Assembly: GCF_963678635.1 (NCBI RefSeq)
Contig: NC_087066.1
Location: forward strand, 54,764,312 to 54,828,311
Reading direction: 5' to 3'
Source of the DNA: Symsagittifera roscoffensis
Lineage: Eukaryota > Xenacoelomorpha > Acoela > Convolutidae
DNA: 64,000 bases
The position numbers and the translations under genes were made by a program. The notes under the pieces were generated by a model, which did no database searches, was not told where the DNA came from, and was given only the letters and a program-made list of their open reading frames with translations. The number at the start of each line of letters is the position of its first letter. The stretch's first letter is position 1. This document shows positions 20,933 through 32,900 of this stretch, one piece after another.

Positions 20933-23900
20933 GTATACCACCAACTAAATATTCCTGCTGATAGATTTGGTGCGAAAAAAGTTGGTTCACAGTCAACTCT
21001 GGCTCGTCAAATATGATAATATTAAACAAAACAAATCAAAATTTAGCTATAAAAAAAATAAACTCAACAGAGGGTCGATTACACCTCAAATTAGAAAAAT
21101 GTTTAACTTTATGATAATTTTTTCCCGCCTGGGTCAATTTCTTGAATCGGGCTTCTCGGTTTCATTTAAACAGTTTTAAACATAAATTTTTGAATAATTA
21201 CATTCACGGAAATACGGTTTTACTAGGCATGCTTTGAGACATTTCATTGATCAATAAGTAAAACTTGTTTTTGTTGGTTTCTAGGTTATGGGTAGAAAAG
21301 ACTACCCGAGAAAACAAAAAAATAAAATCATTTTTTTTAAATATAGAGAATGGTTTAAAGGTGCGAATAAAGAGGTTTTACATTTAATAAATTGGATCGA
21401 AGAATTTAACAACTTTTTTGGATCTAAAAAGTTAAATAATTTTTTTGTTCTCCTCTTAATGAGACACCTGAAAACGGGCTGTGTTGGCTTAATAGTGTTC
21501 TCCCAAACGATTCTAATTTATATTTATAAATTTTTTATAAATAACTTTAACTAGATATCGTTTGGAAACAATTTATTATGATTATTTATTATAATCAAAT
21601 CAACACACCCCCCCCCCCCTCAAAGTTCGGACCCTTGAAGTAAGTTTGGATCAACCGTTTAATATCCATATCCCCGCACCTCTTACGTACTCATTCCGTA
21701 ACTATATTAGAGCTATAGTTTCGAGGGCTGATAAAATTTTGAAATTTTACCAATGAATTATTCTGACCAACTGAACAATCTCCCCCTAGATAAAATTAGG
21801 GAGGAGATCGTTCACTTGGTTAAGAGTAATATTTCTCAGCCAATCAGATTTGAGCATAACACATGCAGGACTTACTGCTTGAAATCGCCATTTATTTTAG
21901 GGGGAGGGGGGGGGGTTGTCCATTTGGTTTATTCAGTGAGGAGATTGTTCACATGGGCCAAATATTCCCATAATGATGGATCTTTTAATACAGCCACTCA
22001 ACTATTCCCATAATGATGGATCTTTTAATACAGCCACTCAACTATTCCCATAATGATGGATCTTTTAATACAGCCACTCAACTGTTTTAGAAAAGGGACA
22101 TCGACCAATAGACACAAATTATTTTCCCTTTTAATCTATGGTTTTTTGCAGGCGTGTATGAATGGCCACTTAGAGGCTGTGGAGTTTCTGTGTGAGTTTG
22201 GGGCGAGTCTGAGCAGAAAAGACGCACACGGGGACACTGCAGTTAGACATGCCGCCGCCTTCGGACACCTCCACATTCTACAGTTCCTCACACAGGTACG
22301 TCTTCTTTCTTTCCAATTTCCACTCCCTCACTTTTGATTGCAGTTTTGAAAAGCATTCTTACGTTTTGAACAAACTAGCTATTTGAACACATTTGTTCCT
22401 CATAGCTTACATCGTAAGATTTTGCGTTCAGCCACAATAAAATCTAAAACAACCAAGAAAATTGAAAATTTGAAATGTGGGGGGAGGGGAGTGGAAAATA
22501 GCCAAAACTTCCACCCCTTCGCCACCCAAAGGTTCTTTCCCTCCCCATTGATACTGTTTTACATCCATTTTCTGCCGGCTGTCCCTACCACTTTAAACTA
22601 TCGGCACCAATATAAAATAATTTTGTAAATCTTGCAAAACCTGCCAAAAATGGTCAAAAGGAACACTTTCCAAAGCACTCGAACTAACTCTAGCAGCCAA
22701 TTCTCTTAACCAAATGAAACTTTGTTAGAGAAAGAAAGAATATATTTTTCCTTTTATAAACAATATATCAGCATAATTAAATTTGCCACATTTAAAGCAG
22801 GAACGGATAGACAACGGGACCTGTTGGTCCACTAAAAGTCTACCCTTCTATTCAAATGAAACATCTCTAATGAAACAAATCAAATTAAACAATACGAGCA
22901 AATATATTTTTATTTAAATACAAAAGCTACAGCTCGTGAAAAAAAAAATTATATCTATTTATAAATTTATGTTGACATTAACTAACTACTGAACTTAACA
23001 GTACTAAACTTAACAATACTTCCAGGGCGCTGTAATATTATATGTATAATTTTTTTTTTTTTAAATTTTTTTTTCAAGTTTTTCGAAAGCACTCGAACTA
23101 ACTCTAGCAGCCAATTCTCTTAACCAAATGAAACTTTGTTGAATCTATAAGATGTAAGACTATTCGGATCAAAGCGTATGTTATTAACAGCATTCAAATG
23201 CAATCTCACACAAAAATTGTAACAAACCAATTTTATGGGCGCGTTTGTTCGAAACGCATATATATTACAGAAGTAAATTTCAAATTTACCTCGTGGCTAG
23301 GGGAAATTCTACGGTTGGTGACTTAGGGGGGAGATTGTACGGTCGATCCGACTATTCATTGCGTGAAGCAGTAGTCTATAAAAAGAAAACTTGAAAAAAA
23401 GTTTTTTTTTCTATAGATAAATTAAAAAGTAGTCTGCTGAATGATTCGCGCTTTTTTATTATAACAAAAACAAGGATAGCCTGTAACTGCACGTTCCAAC
23501 CAGTCTTTTAAAAAATTCAAACCATTGTTGTTTTTTTCTTCGCTGTGTGATAAAAAAAAAGATCTTTACGAGAAAATAGAGCATAAGCATATTCGACTGT
23601 CATAGTGAAATAATGAAACTGGACAGCAATTTTTTTAGAAGTATAAAGCCAAGCTTATAAATCGCAAAAAAAATCAAAAAAAAATTTTCAAACTTTTTTC
23701 TAAACAAAACAAAACTCTCAAAAGTACAAAAACTAATTTTACTTGCAAAAATTTAAAATTAGGCACAAATAAGCTATTGTAAGCGTCTTAAATTAGGCAT
23801 AAATAATCCTGCTCGCTCGCTTCATTAACTCGAAATTAGACAAAAAAATGAAAAATTTCAAACCAGTTTTTCTCGTCAGAGAATTTTTTCAAAAGTTCTT

Positions 23901-26900
23901 AATGTCTTTCGAATCACAACTGAATCACGCGCTTTAATATGATATATCACTCAAAGTATTCCGATTATTAGTTTGCTTATAGTTTGCCTGGCTCAGTTCA
24001 ACTTTGTTTTTAATTCACCGCTAATGCTTTGGGTTTTATTGGTAATTGTGGATGCAATGCGCGCATTAATCAATTCCAATCGGCCACGTTAATTTGCAAG
24101 TAGAAACTTGCCGTTTTTTTTACCGCACCTCCGCAAACTGAAGTATTATAATTTTTCATTGAGGTTTTCATAAAAAATTCTCATTTTGACAGTTTTTGAT
24201 TTGAAAATAAAAATTGATATTTTTAAAATTGGGTAGCAAAAAGAAGGTTTTACAAATCTTTCTTCGCTCACCCGAATAAATAATTGATTTTTTTAACCAA
24301 CATTGCAAAAATTTTTGTATTGAAACCGGTTGTTGATACAAAAAGGATAGTTGGGAATTGAATGCTCGGACTGCATGGAATTTTGATTGCACTTTTATCT
24401 GCCAAATATTTCGTTTTTAAAATGTTTAACTTTTCTTAGAAAGGGGCAGAGTTGGGCAATGTGAACATAGCAGGGGACAGTGCTCTCCATGGAGCATGTG
24501 CCTACTGTCAGCCGGCCACCGCCCTCTTCCTATTGGACAGGGGGGCTCAGTGCAATCTACTCAACAAAGAGGGAAACACACCCCTGCACAAGACTATGGT
24601 ATTCAGGTTAGTCGAGGAAATACTTCAGTGCTGATTTAAATTATCCGGACAAAATGAACGAATTTTGAATTTTCAAACACGTTTTGCTCAAATTGGGTTC
24701 AAATTAGACAAAAAGTGAAGAGAACAAAAGTTGCTTCTAGAATTTCATCAAAAATTAATATGGTGCAATTTTTCTCCGAAATTCTCAACCAAATTTTACC
24801 CCAAAAATGGATCATTATGGCTTTTTGCAATTAATCAAGAATTACGCTAAAACTATTGTGTTCATTGATGAGAAAAAATTACCACAAGAAGCCTTTTATA
24901 TAGTCCAACAAAGCTACAGAAAAGCTAAATCTGCAAAAATTTATAGTAAAAACCACATTTCTTGATTATCAAGCAAAAATTTTTCTCTTATACCCTTATT
25001 GTTAGGTTGAAAAGCCTGTTCTAGCTATCCTGATGCAGTGAGTGACTACGTATGTATTTCTTCACTGTATCGAATAATTGAATTGATTTATACAGGTTTC
25101 TGGAGAATTAATTCTTCTAGAACTTTGTGTAAGAAGCATCTGTGTAAGAAGCTTCTTGTGATATATATTTCTCATCAGTTAACAAAGTAGTTTTGGCGTA
25201 ATTCTTGAAATATTGATGAAAACCATTATGAGCCAATTTTTGGGGTAAAATTTGGTTGAGAAATTCGGAGACAAAATTGCGCCATTTTTGATAGAATTCT
25301 AAGCATTTTTTGCTCTCTCTTCTTTTTGTCTAATCTTAACCCAAATTGAGAAAAACGCGTCTGAAAATTCAAATTTGGTTCGTTTTGTCCGGATAATTTG
25401 AATCAGCACTGTATTGCTCTATCAGATTAAACTTACAACTAATGAAGTTTGAGCATGCCTTAATTCATTTTCTGAAAAATAGCAGTCGTTCTCCGTCGAA
25501 AAGACGATCTCCTTCTTGTTTTAGTTATACTCATCGAAAGCCAACTAATAAGTAGAAACAATCAATACTAAGATTGGAAGATGCATATTTGACAACATTT
25601 TTGATCAAATAAGCGTATTCTAATCTTAGTATTGATTGGAAAATCATTGATTTGCTCAAAAAATCAAAACATTTTAAAATTATTTGTCAACCTTTTTGCA
25701 AATTTGTTTTAGGATTTTTTTGTCAAGAGGCGCTAAAAGAAACTTCAAAAACTATTATTCGTGGAGTAAAACTAACTTTTTACTTCCTAACTCCGTATTA
25801 TAGACCTGCTTGCTTACGATATGTGCTCAATATTGGACCAGAAACCAGTGTTCTCTACACTGAGGAACGTATTTGAAGTTTTCGAACTAAGACTGCAAGG
25901 GTTTTAAATTGATGTTTTATCCGACTCCTTCCGACGATTTTTTGTGGTACCGGAAATTGAATATGAAACAAAAAAAAGAAAACAAAGTTAGCCGGTTACT
26001 GTGCAAGTAGCGCAAAATATTCAGACCATGGTCTTTACAAAAACACAAGAAAAATTCAGGTGCCAAACCTCAAATTTTAATGAAGGGTCGAATAAAATAT
26101 TTTGAGCATGGGTGTGAGTTTTTGATTAAGTTAATCGTTGACTCTAATTAATCCGACGTTGAATGAATTTGAAGGAATTTTTGTGCTCATGCGGTTTTTT
26201 CTTTACAGATTTCACATTTTAACTAACCTCTTTGGACTGAATTATCCAAAATAATCTAGAGGTTATTGATTTTCTCAGCTCAAAAATGTATTGGTTCTTG
26301 AAAGTTGCCAACTTGGCCAAGTTTATACAATCAACGCGCAATACATTTCATCCTATCACAGCACGCACGAGTTCAGTCAGTCTGAATTAAATTGAAACAG
26401 ACCATTGGTTTTTGACACCAAGAAGTTACTAGACACAAAAAAATCATTTGGTATTCCGATAAAAAAAAGGAGTAAAAGAGAAGTTTAAATCAATTAATTT
26501 GATTTAGTTTTGATGACTACGTGCTCAAATTTGTTTCGAATAAGGTGATACGCGACTTTTTTTTTAAACCGTCAACAACTTGTTTTTTTTTCATTATAAA
26601 TGCATGCATAAACTACTGACCATATGAAATCACTGGCGGCAAGTAGGTTTTAATCAACCGAATTACAGATTACAAAATTTTGAAAAATTTTCAAAAACTT
26701 TGAAATTGGGAAAAATTTCGAAATAAGGTGCAGTTTTTATTTCCTTGAGACCTCAGCGCATGCATATACTTGATAGTTATCTGATAGTAAAGTTTTGGGA
26801 GTGCGGTCTGTAATTAGGCAACCGCCTATTCATACTCGTCAGTATTTAGACAAATTAAATACTCAATTCTGATTGGTCGAAACGAATTGAAAATTAACGA

Positions 26901-29900
26901 ATTCATATCTCAATTTGCCAAAAGTTGGCCATATCTTATCGCAAAATAATGAAATTTTGTATCGTGAAAGCTCCATTTAAAGGGGAAAACTTACTTGATG
27001 ATGATTATTTAAATGAAAAAAAAAAACTAAAAAAGAGAAAACAATCAATACTAAAAGATGCGTTATCGTTAGTTGCCCGTCCCAATTAACTCTCTAAGTT
27101 TCAAATAAAAAAATTATTTTGAAAACTGCAACTCTCACCCGCTTGCCACCATAAGATCGCGTGACGGAGCAAAATTTAAGGAAACAATCACCAAAAAAAT
27201 TGAAAAAACACCAGTTGTCCCCCTGAAAACAATTTACGAAAATCAAGTGCAGGAAACATGAAAATTATTTACCGCCAGCATTCAGCGAAATAGAAGAGCA
27301 ATGTGCCGAACCCGCGAAAAAAGTTTGCCCCCGTACCCAAATTTTTTGAGGAAACAAATCTCAACGCCCAATAGACGAAAAGCTCTAACAACAAGGATTT
27401 TCTACTGCACCAAGGCGATGATATATTAATATTTGTAACAATTCAAGGACTCGAATTTTTGGTAAGATAAAAAAAAATTTGAGGGATGGAATGTTCAAAA
27501 TGGCCCCTCGACCATTCTTAAAAATTTACACAATTTTCGTATCGAGTGAAAATTGAAAAGTACTACCGGTTGTCTGGCCATTTCTCATGAGAAAAAGTGA
27601 TGAAACATACTCCCCACATTTTTCAAGATTTTGATCCAAAAGTGCCATTTTTTGTAATTGACCGTAAATTCCCAAAATTTTTTGACTGATTTTGAAACTA
27701 GGATCATGCCAGCAATCAAAAAATTTTTTTACGACACGAGCCATCTCGGATGTTGGTTTCACTATATCCAGTGTTTTCCGAAATTTTCAGGAACTGGGAT
27801 TTTCGAGAGAGTATAAAAATGATCCGGCCCTGCACTTGATAGCTTCTAGACTATTCAGCTGGCCTTTTTTACGCCTTGATGAGCTGATATGTATATTTCT
27901 ACAATTATCAGTCCGAGTTATCGGAAATTTTTTCTCGACACCAAAATCTTGAAACTTTTTTCAGTACCTTAGTGAATTTTGGATAACTGATTACGTCCCG
28001 AATGTTTTTGACAAGGATGTTACCAAAAATGTTTTGAGAACTACTAACAAATGCAAAAATTGGAATATGAATTGGAACAAAGAAGTTTTTCCGAACTTGC
28101 TGAAAAAATTAAGTGCGCAAGAAATCGAATCTCGTATGCAATTTCGGAGAATTTCGCTTGGCGAACCAGCCCCGAAAAAACGTCGAAAATGTCAGTTATT
28201 GGACAAAAAAATAATTCGCCTGAAAAATTCTTATTTAGGGTGTCACTTGTCATCGAAAACGTTTTGGGATGGAAATCAGTCATTTGTCAAAACTTTTGAA
28301 AAACTATGAACTTTCTCAAATTATTAACTTTTTTTCGGCTTAATATTATTCTGCCTAAAATATCGTTTTAAATTTTGTCCAATAAAATTTCCTTGTTCTT
28401 GAATGATTTATGTTTTTGCTTTCTCTATTCTGATTGGTTAATTCAATTTTTGTCTAATTACTGAGGAGTCTGAGTACGCGAATGTCTGAACAACTGCTAC
28501 CTAACCAAAGTTTTGATAGTTTTTTTTGTAAATTATGTCTCTTATCACGTCAGATAAAAAGACAGATTCCCAATATCTTTTTCAATACTATGTACACTCT
28601 AAGAACATATAACTGGGTTACAGGCCAAAAAGTCAAAAAGCCGACAACTCAAAAATAAGATTACCATTTTCAGCACGCCGAAATTTGATATTATAACGCA
28701 ATTTCACAACAAATTTTCACTGTTATGCAATTGTTACTTGATTCTTAAGTAATTTACGTTATTCTTACGTAATTTTGGCTTCAATATTTTGCGGTTTGTT
28801 GGACACCCGTCGTATTACTGTTTAGCTCGTGGTTCGTGCCTGAACATCGTAGACTGGCGACTGTGGAATTGTTGCTGGATAGAGGAGCTGATTTGTGGCT
28901 CATCAATCATAATGGACTTACCCCCCGTCAAATGGCCACTGAGAAAAACATGCCCTTGTCCATGTTACAAAAAATGGCAGATATAGAACACAGCCAGGTA
29001 CGTAAAATTAGTAGCATAGCATTGGAAAGTTATATTTTTATGCAGGGGCGGAGATAGGATTTTCTCGAGGGGGGGGGGCGGATTTTCAAAAAAAAAATCG
29101 AAACTTTTGTCAACCTTTTTTTAGGTCGACCAAATTGATTTTTCGAGCTCTCCCAAAGAACTAAAAAGTCCCTGTTTTGGCCAAATTTTCTGCGCCGCAG
29201 GCAAAGTTTGAAAAAGAAAGGCCAAAAAAGGCATTTTTAGGCATTTTTTGGAAAATTTTGACCAAAAAATTGCATTTTTTCGGCGCGCACTTCTCCCTTA
29301 AAATTAATATAAAATGGCACCGAAGGCGCCTTTAGAAAAATTTTAGAGCCGGTCAGCCAGTAATGGGTGTCTCAAATTAGTACAAAGGGGGACCTTTTTG
29401 GTCGGCAGGGGGGCGGATCAATCGGACTTAGGTATAACCGGTCGAATCCCTGGGGGGAAGCACCACTCCCGGTCCTAAATCCGCTATTCCCTATCATTAT
29501 CCTCTAAAAATAGACAAGCAACAATATTAAACGAGCATCAAAATTTTGATATATGTTTGCAAAATTTCACATAATGTTTTCTGTTATTAAATTCGGATAA
29601 CTGCATCACATACTTTGGGTTACATGAGCCGGAACCCGGTTACAATTATTAGCTTCAGATTTGCTTAATCAAGCTCGGTCTTGTTGGTCTGACCGTGATA
29701 CGCAAGAGCATTCACCCTTTTACGATTTGAGAGAGAAAAAAATAAAACGTTTTGAAGTAAATATAAAAAATCGCATTTTCACATACCATGCGGATTCTAG
29801 TGATCTTTGCTTATTTGTTTGGTAATAGTGCGTAGGTGCAATGATTGCGAGTTCACATCGTGCGTGCACTACAAGGTGCAAAGTGAGCTCTGGTAATGTA

Positions 29901-32900
29901 GCTAGCCGTAGCGGTGCGCTTTACCGGATAGCCAAAAAAAATAAATACTTCCGGTTTTAACTAAACTAAATAGAAAACTCGTCACTAAACTGTGGCTCCT
30001 TTGATTGAAAACAATTCGCCTCAAATTTTGCAGCGGTTACTAAAAAAAATCCGATAATTTTTAAGAGATTTGATTAGTTAATACGTTTATTCTCATTGAT
30101 GGATTTTCTCCACTCTTCTCGATTTTCTCTCGATTTTCTCCACTCAACCCCAACAATTTAATTACACCCTAAATTTTTGGGCCCTTAATTGTTTGTTTGC
30201 GGTGGACAATGAGTATGCTAGAGGGGGTGGGGGGGGGGGGGTTTGTTTGTGTGAGGAAGGGAAGGGAGTGGGAAAGGAAGATTGATGGGACTAAGTGTGG
30301 GGTAAGAGGGGGAGGGATACCCCAAATAAGAAAGCAATGAGTAAAAAATTGTGTTATTGTTTTGATGAGTATTTGTCAGTTAAATAGTATGTTGGTAATA
30401 TGTATTATGGTTATTTTAAGACGCCAGCGACTATCCAGGGCAACAAAACATTGGCTATCCGGGAGCAAATTTATTTTTTGACTATCCGGGAACAAATTTT
30501 TTTTTTTGACTATCCGGGAACAAATTTATTTTTTGACTATCCGGGAACAAATTTATTTTTTGACTATCCGGGAACAAAACTATTTTTTGACTATCCGGGA
30601 GCAAATTTATTTTTTGACTATCCGGGAACAAATTTATTTTTCGGCTATCTGTGTATTCGACTCCGTGACACGCCACCACAGTAGCTTAATTAAAGTTAAG
30701 TTAATAACCTAAGTTATTAACTAAAAAAGCGAAGACTTGGCAGCCTAATCATGGTCGGGCTCTTTTCCCTTTTCTCCCCAACTGCGAACTTTACAAATAA
30801 AATATCTGTTAGAATGGTCCGATTGGAATATAAATTGAGATGCTGACTACTTAACTCATGACAAACATCATCATCATTAGCCTTGTGTAACCTTGTAAAA
30901 CTGAGGCTCGTCGGAGTTGGGGGAAGGGGGAATAGATAAATTCTCGGTCGAGAAAACCCGGTTTGGATATTGTTGATTTTTTAGTTATTTTATGTGGAAA
31001 CATATTTTCTAAAGTACCTTATTTATTTTTACCAACACAGTTCTAGTTTTTCGATTAGATCCTCTCATCGCACTAAAAACAAAAAAAAAACGACGCAATT
31101 TGGAAAAAAGGAGGTTTTTTTTAAAAGAATGTGGTCGGAACATTCTGAGCAACTTTCACAGCAACGGGCTATACTGGTTCCAATGTCCGAAACGTTGATG
31201 CGTGGAGAATTATTCCAAGCTCATAGCCGCTCCTTATTGATTAGAGGTAAACTAAAATAATCATAATATTTCCATTTACACTCAAACTTTGAACTTAGTA
31301 TTTGACATCGGCAGTCCAAAGTTTCTATTGTATCAAAAATTTGTTTTTATCAAAAACTATCCGAGACAAGTTATGAGGCAGTCGGAATTTTCAGGGCTTT
31401 ACTGTAATATTCATGTTGAAAAATTGGATTAAGATAGGTAACTAAGATTGTTTAGGTTAACTTAAACTAAGACTAGCTTAAGACGGGATATGTTGGAGAT
31501 CTCTACTACGGGATAGTAGACTTTTATCCTTGTTTTTGTCTGCAGCTGAACGAGAGTAAGATGAGTGTGATGAAGGACAGACTGGAGTGTCCGGTATGTC
31601 TGGAGAGATACAGGGTTCCCCGGACACTCCCACAGTGTGGACACACCTACTGCCACAAGTGTCTCAACACCATGCTCAAGGCCTCAATCAAACACAAACA
31701 ACTGCAAGAACAACAACAGCAGCTAAATCAACAACAGCCACGACAGCAGCAGCAGGACCATCAAAAAGACATAGTCATTGTAAGGAGAAACGCTATTTAA
31801 AAAAATGCACATTCATAAAAAAAAAACACGTATCATGACGCCGCATCCTCAATTATTTGACCCTCTGACCCGAAAAGTCTCTCTTTGGCGCTTCTTCATA
31901 GCATACTGATAAAATGTTACTTTGTTGTAGCTAATTCTAGGTTAAAACTAATAAAAAGAATAAGAATTAAGATGAATTAGTCGATAAGTTAAAACATTAA
32001 AACAATGAGAGATCATTCTCTCCGCCGGAGAGAATGGCTCATGAAGGTCATATATGAGTGACCGGTTAATTAATTAAGTATGTTTTGCAATAATTGCAAA
32101 ACCTGATGTAAGATCACAACATTCCCCTAAGCAGGAAAAAATTTAAATTGCTAATAAGGTAATGCACTAGAACTAACTATGACTGACTCCTTTCTCCCCC
32201 TTTAAGGACGAGGGAAAGAAAATTAAAGCGCCTTAAAAATGAGGAACTGACACTAACTAAAGCTCCCTATAGCATTAAATATAGCTATTATAACTGCAAG
32301 AAAGATTATCCGGAATCCAACGGATAGGGGTTATGTTAAAGCAAAATAAAATGCGGTGAAGTTTACCCAATGTTTTATGGGTGGGGTCTTGCTTTGTAAT
32401 AGGCTAACTGAAGGGAAGTCGATTTGGATGATTTATGAGAGCACACGATGATGTTTTCTTTTTTTTTCTTTTTTTGGATTAAGTTTATCCGAAGGATAAA
32501 GTTCTTACGTTTACCGATCGACAAATTAATATTTGAAGATTAGCACCAGTTTATAAGGTAGTATGTGCTACTTGGTAAGCCAAAATAACAGATTAGAGTA
32601 TAGCTGAGTGATTACAAAGATTTATATTCTTTTAGAAAGTTTTCAAGTTCTGTGTTGAAAAGTTCGCTATCGAGATCGGAGTGATCTCCAAAATTTTCTA
32701 TTTCCATTCTCAGTGATTCGTCGGTTGATGAAGTGACATTTGATCAGGTGATGTTGAATTTGAATCTAAGACAATTAACTCCGCCGGATTTGTCTTGTTG
32801 ATGGTGTCGTGTGGTCCTTCAATTTCTATCACGATAGGATCGGCCGCCGAACCCGAGGCTTCTTGAACGTTCTCTACTGCATCAATAAAATAACGTTTAC

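Larger units (their letters stand above)
24607..28852 (+). other. Intron 3 of the ankyrin-RING gene
   Basis: 4246 bp. It contains the 786-bp foldback MITE, a small hairpin at 25558-25640 (arms CAATCAATACTAAGATT) and the 1.7-kb inverted-repeat element at 26811-28500. No independent gene is recognised; the plus-strand frame at about 28034-28309 lacks an ATG start and known motifs. Confidence 0.65.
28998..31545 (+). other. Intron 4 of the ankyrin-RING gene
   Basis: 2548 bp. It contains the GC-rich MITE copy at 29043-29495, a G-rich stretch at 30215-30320, the 27-bp minisatellite and part of a dispersed repeat (31030-31170). It ends TTTGTCTGCAG. No other gene is seen. Confidence 0.65.

Noticed and set aside
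30400-30712. ORFs made of the TIREQIYFL / LFFDYPGTN repeats as a structural protein
   Set aside because: Intronic minisatellite with several frames open; no splice sites or start.
32122-32709. env gene in element 1
   Set aside because: Only 588 bp without a useful open frame, signal peptide or membrane anchor.
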